In this document: positions 8,644 through 15,026 of the stretch, piece after piece
How positions within the stretch are numbered: the stretch's first letter is position 1
How the letters are laid out: every line of letters begins with the position of its first letter
Assembly: GCA_041573795.1 (NCBI GenBank)
Contig: JBFFQB010000071.1
Coordinates: 1 to 17,120, forward strand
From: E44-bin32 sp041573795
GTDB lineage: Bacteria; Chloroflexota; Anaerolineae; Anaerolineales; E44-bin32
Direction: 5' to 3'
Length of the DNA: 17,120 bases
Position numbers and translations under genes: made by a program
Notes under the pieces: model-generated
Databases searched by the model: none
Seen by the model: only the letters and a program-made list of their open reading frames with translations
What the model was told of the DNA's origin: nothing

Positions 8644-8670
8644 TTAGCACTCTGCGCGCTAGAGTGCTAA
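8644..8670 (+). promoter_or_regulatory. CIRCE operator (HrcA binding site)
   Basis: TTAGCACTC, a 9-base spacer and GAGTGCTAA match the CIRCE consensus exactly in both arms. HrcA repressor binds CIRCE to hold chaperonin genes off until heat shock. Its place right after the predicted transcription start is typical and would block initiation and place the element in the 5' leader. hrcA itself is not in the window. Confidence 0.96.
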
Positions 8671-8723
8671 TGTTACGCTAAGCGTACGTACGAGACCTAA
8701 TAATCATAATGAGGAGGAACGGC

Positions 8724-9020
8724 ATGGCACTAAAGATTAAACCTCTGGCCGATCGCCTGGTGGTTAAGCCTCTGGAGGAAGAAGAGGTCACCGCAGGTGG
8801 CATCGTGCTGCCCGAGACGGCGAAGGAAAAGCCGCAGAAGGGTGAGGTTTTGGCTGTTGGTCCAGGTGGGCGAGACGACGCCGGGAAGCATATAGCCATG
8901 GAAGTATCAGTCAAGGACACTGTACTCTTTGCGAAGTACGCAGGCACTGAGATCAAGATGGAAGGGGACAAAGTCCTCATTCTGCGTGAGAGTGACATCT
9001 TAGCCATTATCGAGGGGTAG
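8724..9020 (+). CDS. groES: Co-chaperonin GroES (Hsp10)
   Basis: 98 residues, the usual length. GroES caps the GroEL cylinder in the cytoplasm and closes the folding chamber. The N-terminus KIKPLADRLVVKPLEEEE, the mobile loop with TAGGIVLPETAKEKP that contacts GroEL, and the core KGEVLAVGPGGR...VLFAKYAGTEIK...ILRESDILAII are typical. The start is the ATG at 8724, which follows GAGGAGG (8711-8717) by 6 bases; an in-frame ATG at 8709 lies upstream of this ribosome-binding site and is rejected. It is the first gene of the CIRCE-controlled operon and is followed by groEL after 55 bases. Confidence 0.98.
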   Translation: MALKIKPLADRLVVKPLEEEEVTAGGIVLPETAKEKPQKGEVLAVGPGGRDDAGKHIAMEVSVKDTVLFAKYAGTEIKMEGDKVLILRESDILAIIEG

Positions 9021-9075
9021 GGAAAGCACCTAAAGCCTCGCACGAAATCCGAATTTTTGAAGGAGCATAAGACCT

Positions 9076-10710
9076 ATGGCAGCCAAGCAACTTGCATTTT
9101 CTGAAGACGCCCGTCGGCGTCTAAAAGCCGGCGTTGATGTGCTGGCAAGCGCTGTTGCAACCACGTTAGGACCTAAGGGTCGCAACGTGGCATTGGACCG
9201 AAAGTTTGGTTCACCGACCATTACTCATGATGGGGTTACGGTCGCGAAAGAAATTGAACTTGAAGATGCTTTTGAGAATATGGGCGCCCAGCTGTTGAAG
9301 GAAGCGGCGACCAAGACCAATGACATCGCTGGTGATGGTACGACCACATCGACCGTATTGGCACACGCAATGGTAAGCGATGGTCTCAAGAGCCTTGCAG
9401 CGGGATCAAACCCGATGATGCTCAAACGCGGCATCGAAGCCGCAGCCAAAGCCGTTGCTGAAGCGATCAGCAAGCAAGCAATCGATGTGACCACTCGTGA
9501 TGAGATCGCCTCCGTCGCTGCAATTTCCGCGCAGGATAGCGAAATTGGCGAGTTGATTGCTGAGGTGATGGATAAAGTCGGTAAAGACGGTGTGATCACC
9601 GTGGAAGAATCCAAAGGCCTGGAATTCGAGACTGAGTATGTTGAAGGTATGCAATTTGATCGTGGGTATATCTCACCGTACTTTGTAACCGATCCAGAGA
9701 ATATGGAAGCCTCGATAGAAGAACCGTACCTGCTGATCCATGATAAGAAAATTTCCGCAGCTACGGACATCGTTCCCATCCTCGAGAAACTTGTTCAGCT
9801 CGGAAAGCGCGAGCTGCTCGTCATCGCCGAAGATATTGACGGTGAAGCGCTTGCTACCCTGGTGCTGAATCGCATCCGGGGCATGCTGAGCGTCGTGGCT
9901 GTGAAGGCCCCTGGATTCGGCGATCGACGCAAGGCAATGTTGCAGGATATCGCCATTCTCACAGGTGGCACGGTCATCACCGAGGAATTGGGCCGCAAGC
10001 TCGAATCCGTGACAGTGAACGATCTGGGTAAAGCCGGTAAAGTAGTCGTGACCAAAGACGAAACGACGATCATCGAAGGTGCCGGTGAAGCCGATCGCAT
10101 CAAAGGCCGTATCGAAGAGATCAAGGTTGAGATCGACCGCTCCACAAGTGACTACGATAAGGAAAAACTACAAGAGCGGTTGGCGAAACTGGCTGGAGGC
10201 GTGGCCGTAATCCGAGTTGGCGCCGCAACCGAGACCGAGTTGAAAGAGAAGAAGCATCGTGTCGAGGATGCGCTCTCAGCTACTCGCGCGGCTGTGGAAG
10301 AAGGCATCGTGCCTGGTGGTGGGGTTGCGCTGATCAATGCTATGGATGCGATCAGCAAGCTAAAGCTTGAAGATGAAGATGCCAATATTGGCGTCAACGT
10401 CGTGCGCAAAGCTCTCGCAACTCCCATGGATGGGATCGCCGAGAACGCTGGCCAGGATGGCGCGGTAGTCATCGAGACAGTCCGCCGCAAGCAAGATGAG
10501 TCTAAGAACAAGAACATGGGCTATGATGTGATCTCGGATCAATACCTGGACATGGTTGAAGCTGGTATCATCGATCCAGCCAAAGTGACCAAGGGTGCAC
10601 TTGAAAATGCAGCCTCCATCGCTGCAATGATTCTGACCACGGAAGCCCTGATCACGGACGTTCCGGAGCCCGAAAAGCCTATGGCAGCTCCGCCAATGCC
10701 CGAGTATTAG
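9076..10710 (+). CDS. groEL: Chaperonin GroEL (Hsp60)
   Basis: 544 residues, full length. It forms the double-ring ATP-driven folding chamber that works with GroES. The N-terminal equatorial domain carries TTLGPKGRNVALDRKFGSPT and the ATP-binding motif NDIAGDGTTTSTVLA with D87 in the expected place. The apical domain contains GYISPYFVTDPENMEA, and the C-terminal equatorial part contains ALSATRAAVEEGIVPGGGVA. The C-terminus ends in EPEKPMAAPPMPEY rather than the Gly-Gly-Met repeats of many GroELs. AAGGAG lies 10 bases before the ATG. It shares the CIRCE-controlled promoter with groES and ends at a strong intrinsic terminator. Confidence 0.99.
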   Translation: MAAKQLAFSEDARRRLKAGVDVLASAVATTLGPKGRNVALDRKFGSPTITHDGVTVAKEIELEDAFENMGAQLLKEAATKTNDIAGDGTTTSTVLAHAMVSDGLKSLAAGSNPMMLKRGIEAAAKAVAEAISKQAIDVTTRDEIASVAAISAQDSEIGELIAEVMDKVGKDGVITVEESKGLEFETEYVEGMQFDRGYISPYFVTDPENMEASIEEPYLLIHDKKISAATDIVPILEKLVQLGKRELLVIAEDIDGEALATLVLNRIRGMLSVVAVKAPGFGDRRKAMLQDIAILTGGTVITEELGRKLESVTVNDLGKAGKVVVTKDETTIIEGAGEADRIKGRIEEIKVEIDRSTSDYDKEKLQERLAKLAGGVAVIRVGAATETELKEKKHRVEDALSATRAAVEEGIVPGGGVALINAMDAISKLKLEDEDANIGVNVVRKALATPMDGIAENAGQDGAVVIETVRRKQDESKNKNMGYDVISDQYLDMVEAGIIDPAKVTKGALENAASIAAMILTTEALITDVPEPEKPMAAPPMPEY

Positions 10711-10731
10711 ACCGAACGACGTGAACGAATC

Positions 10732-10759
10732 AAAGCCCCTCCACATCGGAGGGGCTTTT
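10732..10759 (+). terminator. Intrinsic terminator of groESL
   Basis: An 11-bp perfect stem, AAAGCCCCTCC (10732-10742) with GGAGGGGCTTT (10748-10758), a 5-base loop ACATC, and a T-run that overlaps the 3' arm (10756-10759). It starts 21 bases after the groEL stop. Confidence 0.9.
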
Positions 10760-10900
10760 CGCGTATAAACTAGGTCCACACGCAACCTTTGCATGGGAAA
10801 GACGTATAGAGATGGGTGGCAGTAAGTTGTCAGTTCAATGTCGCCTGAAGGTTAAACTCTTTGATAGATTAAAAACATCCTAAGTTAGCGGAGGTTTTGC

Positions 10901-11095
10901 ATGAGCGAGGTAGAGAAAGTATTGCGCCGGTCTCGATCCGATCGGATCGTTGCAGGTGTTTGTGGGGGTTTGGGTGAGTTCTTTGGGATCCGCCCGTTTT
11001 GGTTCCGCTTGGGGTTCTTCATCCTCTTTCTTCCAGGCGGCTTACCAGGTCTAGTCCCTTATGTAATTTGTTGGATTATTATCCCGAAGGGATAA
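10901..11095 (+). CDS. PspC-domain small membrane protein
   Basis: 64 residues, a stand-alone PspC domain. The conserved signature RRSRSDRIVAGVCGGLGEFF (about 9-28) is followed by a membrane segment with FWFRLGFFILFLPGGLPGLV and the end VICWIIIPKG. PspC proteins are inner-membrane proteins of the phage-shock envelope-stress response in proteobacteria and occur as short stand-alone domains in many other phyla, where their role is less clear. GCGGAGG precedes the ATG by 5 bases. It follows the groEL terminator and must have its own promoter within 10760-10900, where I could not place a convincing one. A small lipoprotein gene follows after 35 bases and may be co-transcribed. Confidence 0.92.
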   Translation: MSEVEKVLRRSRSDRIVAGVCGGLGEFFGIRPFWFRLGFFILFLPGGLPGLVPYVICWIIIPKG

Positions 11096-11130
11096 TCTAA
11101 ACGTCCAGGCTCTATCGGGAGAAGTGCCAC

Positions 11131-11601
11131 ATGCGCAGCGCGCTTCTGTTTATCATGGCAGCTCTGCTACCAATCCTTTCATCTTGCAGCCCTTTATGGA
11201 ACCGGGCTAATGTCGGTGGATTGCGTAGCGATGTCGAGACCCTTTTTACACAAAAAGGAATTGAAGTGGCTTTGCAAGAGTGCAGTATGGTTGGCAGTAC
11301 CCGGACAGGATATTGCCGCTTCCACGACACTGCAGGAGCGATTGATGCGTTGATCCAGGATTACAACCTGGATGGGCTTGCGATGGAAAATGCGACCGTC
11401 GCGTTTATAGATGCCGAATTTGAAGCAGGTTGCGGAGCATTTTCGTGGATTCTAGAGGGAGGCAGTGGCAGGTTATTTTTTATAAGTGGGAGGCCACAAA
11501 GCCTGAAACTTCCCAGTGGCTCAAGTTTCGAATACTTGCTTCTAACCTTTGATGAATCCTCCGGAGAGGCATGTCTACAGGTTTCTTACTCGTACGGGTA
11601 A
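11131..11601 (+). CDS. Small lipoprotein of unknown function with four internal Cys
   Basis: 156 residues. A signal peptide (MRSALLFIMAALLPI) ends in the lipobox LSSC, predicting lipidation at Cys19 and location on the outer membrane face. The mature part has four more Cys (C51, C62, C101, C148) that could make two disulfides outside the cell. The end (YLLLTFDESSGEACLQVSYS) looks like beta-strands. I recognise no family. GGGAGAAG precedes the ATG by about 7 bases. The spacing of 35 bases to the PspC gene suggests co-transcription and perhaps an envelope-related role. A hairpin lies shortly downstream. Confidence 0.75.
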   Translation: MRSALLFIMAALLPILSSCSPLWNRANVGGLRSDVETLFTQKGIEVALQECSMVGSTRTGYCRFHDTAGAIDALIQDYNLDGLAMENATVAFIDAEFEAGCGAFSWILEGGSGRLFFISGRPQSLKLPSGSSFEYLLLTFDESSGEACLQVSYSYG

Positions 11602-11624
11602 GTTGAGGAGCAGGCTCAAGCGGC

Positions 11625-11658
11625 AAAAAATAAACTCCTCGCAACTGCGGGGAGTTTA
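11625..11658 (-). terminator. Intrinsic terminator of the hutI cluster (possibly bidirectional)
   Basis: TAAACTCCTCGC (11631-11642) pairs with GCGGGGAGTTTA (11647-11658) through 12 pairs with one G-U wobble and a 4-base loop. The six A bases at 11625-11630 become a U-run on the minus strand, so it terminates the minus-strand cluster 17 bases after the small ORF stop. The plus-strand side has only a short T-run (11661-11663), so termination of the lipoprotein gene would be weaker. Confidence 0.8.
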
Positions 11659-11675
11659 CCTTTGATCGGATCAAA

Positions 11676-11855
11676 TTATCCAGCAAGCGCAGTCAATAAA
11701 TAAGCGCCACCACCGATAAAGAGAAGAACAAGACAGCCACATGCAAAAACTCTGACGGTCAGCTTAAGGAGTATGCGCAATAGGATCCATCCTACGACGA
11801 GGGCGCCGAGCGCAAAGACTAAAGTCAGGGGTTGAATATCCTGGAAGAGTTCCAT
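11676..11855 (-). CDS. Two-helix small membrane protein coupled to hutI
   Basis: 59 residues, starting MELFQDIQPLTLVFALGALV and ending GGGAYLLTALAG. There are two hydrophobic helices, about 10-29 and 37-56, split by a short basic loop (RILLKLTVR). Its ATG overlaps the hutI stop in the sequence TAATG, and a GGAGG lies 4 bases upstream, inside the last hutI codons. This is a classic translational-coupling signal and strong evidence that the ORF is real. It is followed at once by the terminator, so it is the last gene of the cluster. I recognise no family and no function is claimed. Confidence 0.75.
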   Translation of the reverse strand: MELFQDIQPLTLVFALGALVVGWILLRILLKLTVRVFACGCLVLLFIGGGAYLLTALAG

Positions 11856-13168
11856 TACACCTCCGTAAAAGCTCGTGAAGTATATACAATCTCCCCGCGC
11901 TTTAGTGTCAATGTAACAAGATTTGTGCCAAATCGATACCCAAGATGGCGATAATCGGGCGCATCTAACATGATGATATCGGCTTGTTTTCCAATTTCTA
12001 AGCTACCCAGGTTTTGATCCAAATTGATCGCGGCAGCGGCATTGATTGTGGCTGCGGCAATTGCCTGCGAGGGGGTAAGCCTCATGTAGCGACACGCCAA
12101 GGCAATTACCATTTGCATGCTTTCGCACCAAGCCGTGCCGGGATTGAGATCGCTGGCGAGGGCGAGGAGCCCGCCTTCTGCAATGATCGCTGCGGCAGGG
12201 GTGTAGTCCGGTTCCCCTAACCCAAAAGGTGTGGCAGGCAGCGCGACAGCTACCGTTGGCGAATCGCCAAGCGCAGCGATGTCCACAGGGGGCGTTTTAA
12301 CCAGATGATCGGCAGAGCTTGCCGTCAACTGAACGGCGAGACCGGTTCCACCCAGACCGACGAACTCATCCGCATGGATCTTGAGAGGAAAACCTAGCGC
12401 TCGGGCCGCTTCCAGGATTTTCTTCGATTGTTCAAGCGTGAACGCACCTTGCTCACAGAACACATCAACAAAGGGTAGACCTTGAGCCGGATATTTCGCA
12501 TGCCACCAATCCTTCAGGCGCGGCAGCATATCTTCTACGATTTCCTGAGTGTAGGACGAATAGCCTGCCTCACCTGTACCCGCATACTCAGGTGGCAGCG
12601 CATGTGCTCCTAGAAAGGTTGGTACGAGTTGGAGCGGTCCTTCTTGATCAAGCTGCATGATCGCTGTCAGCAATTTAATCTCATTTTCGAAATTCAACCC
12701 GTAGCCGCTCTTCGCTTCCGCCGTTGTAGTCCCATGGGCGAGCATGCGTGCGAGGCGTGGGCGCGCCTGGTTCAAAAGGGAATCCAGACTTGCCTTGCGG
12801 GTCTGATCTACGGTCGAGGCGATGCCTCCACCGGCTGCCATAATCTCCATATAGCTCGCGCCGGCAATGCGCATTTCGAACTCTCTGGAACGATCACCTG
12901 CCCAGACCAGGTGGGTGTGCGCGTCAACGAAACCAGGCAGAAGCACCTTGCCGGAAGCATCGATTGTTTTCGGGGCTGCATACTGCTTGAGAATTTTATC
13001 GGAAGGGCCAACAGCCTTAATGACGCCAGCGTCGACGGCGATCGCTCCGGATTCGACCAGCCCAAGAGACCCGAGCTGCTCCCCCCTTTGTGGTCCACCC
13101 GCGAGCGTAAGCACCTGAGTGGCCGAGTGCAAGATCAGCTCTACTTGCTTTAAAGACCTGCTGCTCAT
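11855..13168 (-). CDS. hutI: Imidazolonepropionase
   Basis: 437 residues. It hydrolyses 4-imidazolone-5-propanoate to N-formimidoyl-L-glutamate, the third step of histidine degradation, in the cytoplasm. It belongs to the amidohydrolase superfamily. The metal site is visible: PGFVDAHTHLVWAGDRS (H84, H86), KIHADEF (H265, E268) and ASDLNPGTA (D340). Other family marks are FEMRIAGASYMEI, HGTTTAEAKSGYGL, FCEQGAFT and LPATPFGLGEPDY. The ATG at 13166-13168 lies 4 bases after the MFS stop, and the stop overlaps the next small ORF, so translation is tightly linked to both neighbours. hutU, which makes its substrate, is three genes upstream on the same strand. Confidence 0.96.
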   Translation of the reverse strand: MSSRSLKQVELILHSATQVLTLAGGPQRGEQLGSLGLVESGAIAVDAGVIKAVGPSDKILKQYAAPKTIDASGKVLLPGFVDAHTHLVWAGDRSREFEMRIAGASYMEIMAAGGGIASTVDQTRKASLDSLLNQARPRLARMLAHGTTTAEAKSGYGLNFENEIKLLTAIMQLDQEGPLQLVPTFLGAHALPPEYAGTGEAGYSSYTQEIVEDMLPRLKDWWHAKYPAQGLPFVDVFCEQGAFTLEQSKKILEAARALGFPLKIHADEFVGLGGTGLAVQLTASSADHLVKTPPVDIAALGDSPTVAVALPATPFGLGEPDYTPAAAIIAEGGLLALASDLNPGTAWCESMQMVIALACRYMRLTPSQAIAAATINAAAAINLDQNLGSLEIGKQADIIMLDAPDYRHLGYRFGTNLVTLTLKRGEIVYTSRAFTEV

Positions 13169-13172
13169 GCAG

Positions 13173-14336
13173 CTATTCTACCTTCACCCAGCGCTTCAGG
13201 ACCAACCAGGCAAACAGGGTGACAACCCCCGCGAATGCGGCGTTGGGCGTGATTCCATGATCATATAGCCATGGACCCGAGATTGCCCCGATTGCCCGTC
13301 CAGCCGCGGCCGCCGCCAAGTTGCCGGCCATCAAGGTCGCCCTCGCAGAAGGAACGAGTTCTGTAACGAGGGAGATCAGGCTCACGAAGGTATATTCAAA
13401 CGAGAGGTAAAACAGGAAGAGACCGAGGATTACGCCAGTGATACTTTGTCCAAAAAGTGGCAGGGTGATGCATGCAGCGGCAGTAAAGAGCAATCCGCTT
13501 TTCACAGCCCTCTTTTTCCCCAGTCGATCGGTGATGGTCGCCACAAGACCTTCCCCACCTAGTTCTGCAAAACCAATAACAGAGGAGGCTGCTCCCAAGG
13601 CGACTACCTGCAATCCGAATGAACCCTCCAGCCACAGGCCGTAGACGATATTCACAGTTTCATTCCCAAGACTGATGAGCAGAGAGATTGTGAGGGCGGC
13701 GATGGCAGAAGGGATATTGAAGATCGTGGTCCATGCGGACCGCAGTGTAAATCGGGTGGATGTTTTTACTGGATCATCCGGAAGCACCCGCCAGAGCAGG
13801 AACACGCAAAGGAGGATCATCAGGGCCAAGGCCGGGAAGGGCGCGATCCAACCCTGTCGTGCAATCAACCACCCAACCAGAGGTAGCCCAAGCAAGGAAG
13901 CGCCAGACCAACCAATCTCCGTTACCGCGATTGCGGTGCTACGCCGGGAATAGTCAACATGGTCGCCTAGATGTGCCTGCATGGCGGGGTCAAAGATGAT
14001 CTTCCCGGCAGCGCCCAGCAGAAGTGCAAGGAAGAGGCTTGGGTAGCTCGGGATGAACTGCACGAGCGCAAACCCCAGCGTGAAGAGCAGTAGGCCAAAC
14101 AGCATCGACCGCTTTCGACCGATCGAATCGCCTAGATATCCGATGAATGGACCGGAAAGCCCTAATGCAGATCTGGCTGTCACTGCCAGGGCAATCGCTT
14201 CGACTTCAACGCCGAGAGCACGTGCGAAGGTTGCAATAAAGGGATAAATAAGTCGAAAACCTGTATTGAGAACTGTTCGGGCAAAGATAAATACAACCAG
14301 GCGAGATCGAAGAGGTAGCAGGGATCTCGAATTCAT
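13173..14336 (-). CDS. Major facilitator superfamily transporter
   Basis: 387 residues with about 12 hydrophobic segments. The MFS motif A is GYLGDSIGRKR (66-76, with D70 and R74) between the second and third helices, and a second-half counterpart reads ITDRLGKKRAVKSGLL. The start is the ATG at 14334-14336: it overlaps the TGA stop of the upstream gene as ATGA, the typical arrangement for coupled genes. A longer frame with a GTG at 14366 would lie inside the upstream gene and is less likely. The substrate cannot be read from sequence. Its position just before hutI suggests, but does not show, a histidine- or urocanate-related solute; drug-efflux type transporters have the same look. Confidence 0.88.
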   Translation of the reverse strand: MNSRSLLPLRSRLVVFIFARTVLNTGFRLIYPFIATFARALGVEVEAIALAVTARSALGLSGPFIGYLGDSIGRKRSMLFGLLLFTLGFALVQFIPSYPSLFLALLLGAAGKIIFDPAMQAHLGDHVDYSRRSTAIAVTEIGWSGASLLGLPLVGWLIARQGWIAPFPALALMILLCVFLLWRVLPDDPVKTSTRFTLRSAWTTIFNIPSAIAALTISLLISLGNETVNIVYGLWLEGSFGLQVVALGAASSVIGFAELGGEGLVATITDRLGKKRAVKSGLLFTAAACITLPLFGQSITGVILGLFLFYLSFEYTFVSLISLVTELVPSARATLMAGNLAAAAAGRAIGAISGPWLYDHGITPNAAFAGVVTLFAWLVLKRWVKVE

Positions 14337-14938
14337 GCGCGCGAATATGCCCGACGATGAAGCCACAGGCTCAATTGCCAGGCGGCGAGCAGGCAGAGAC
14401 CAACAAGGAAGAAGAAGAAGAAGCGGATGGCGATTGATTCGGAGGTCAATATGGGCGAGGGTGGGTGCATCACCTGCTCAGCGGTGCGCAGCGTGACCCA
14501 GAGCGCTGTAAAGAAGAGTACGTTCATCATACTTCCCCAGCGAGCGTTCCGTAAGAGCAGCAAGGCCAGTTGAATCAAAGTCCCCGCAATGGCGAAATCC
14601 ACTGCCACCTTGAAGCGAGGTTCGGCCAAGTACAATCCATTCCAGTTGGCTTGCATTGTCCATATGCTTAAGGGGATGTATGTAAGCCAGAAAATTAGGC
14701 CCACCCGTCCAGCGGTGAGAGACCACTGGTCAAGCTGCCTGCGTCGGAGCAGCAAACCAAAAATTCCCGCAATGGCAGAGAAGGCGAATGCTATTAACGC
14801 GGTCCATACCCAGGCCCCATGTAGGTACACCAGGCGGACATTCACTCCCAGGCTGCGCTCACTCGGACCCAGAGTGGTTGTGGCGGCGATGAGCAATACA
14901 AGGAAAGCGAAGTATACGAGGTTTGATCGCAAGCGCAT
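14333..14938 (-). CDS. Six-helix membrane protein, distant CcmC/CcsA-like
   Basis: 201 residues with about six hydrophobic segments. Several points recall the heme-handling protein CcmC: YLHGAWVW with H40 where CcmC has HVPAAW; a G-x-I-F segment followed by SIWTMQANWNGLYLAEPR in the place of the Trp-rich loop; and RTAEQVMHPPSPI with H158 where CcmC has RW..LHQP. The canonical WD-type Trp motif is changed, so heme transfer is doubtful and the call is tentative. The gene starts 88 bases after hutU, has its own -10-like box about 10 bases before the ATG, and its stop overlaps the MFS start (ATGA). It heads the four-gene coupled block that contains hutI. Confidence 0.55.
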   Translation of the reverse strand: MRLRSNLVYFAFLVLLIAATTTLGPSERSLGVNVRLVYLHGAWVWTALIAFAFSAIAGIFGLLLRRRQLDQWSLTAGRVGLIFWLTYIPLSIWTMQANWNGLYLAEPRFKVAVDFAIAGTLIQLALLLLRNARWGSMMNVLFFTALWVTLRTAEQVMHPPSPILTSESIAIRFFFFFLVGLCLLAAWQLSLWLHRRAYSRA

Positions 14939-14948
14939 AACGGGGAGG

Positions 14949-14954
14949 ATTGTA
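14949..14954 (-). promoter_or_regulatory. -10-like box before the CcmC-like/MFS/hutI block
   Basis: Minus-strand TACAAT in the context TTAAGGGTACAATCC. The ATG is 10 bases further on, so the transcript leader would be about 3-5 bases, and no ribosome-binding site is present. No good -35 is visible at 17 bases. Confidence 0.45.
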
Positions 14955-15026
14955 CCCTTAAATCAAAGGCCGACGGGGGAAGTTTTACAGAGCATGACTT
15001 TTCAAGGCAAGCATAAATGGGCTTAC

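Noticed and set aside
8709..8723. Upstream in-frame ATG for groES
   Set aside because: GAGGAGG at 8711-8717 lies between it and the ATG at 8724, and GroES proteins begin at the latter position.
9225..9779. 184-codon minus-strand open frame antisense to groEL
   Set aside because: Long antisense frames are common over groEL because of its codon bias; no motif or start signal was seen.
10827..10858. TTGTCA and TAAACT as a promoter for the PspC gene
   Set aside because: The spacing of 20 bases is outside the usual range and neither box is strong.
12629..13153. 174-codon plus-strand open frame antisense to hutI
   Set aside because: hutI is unambiguous on the other strand and this frame has no recognisable features.
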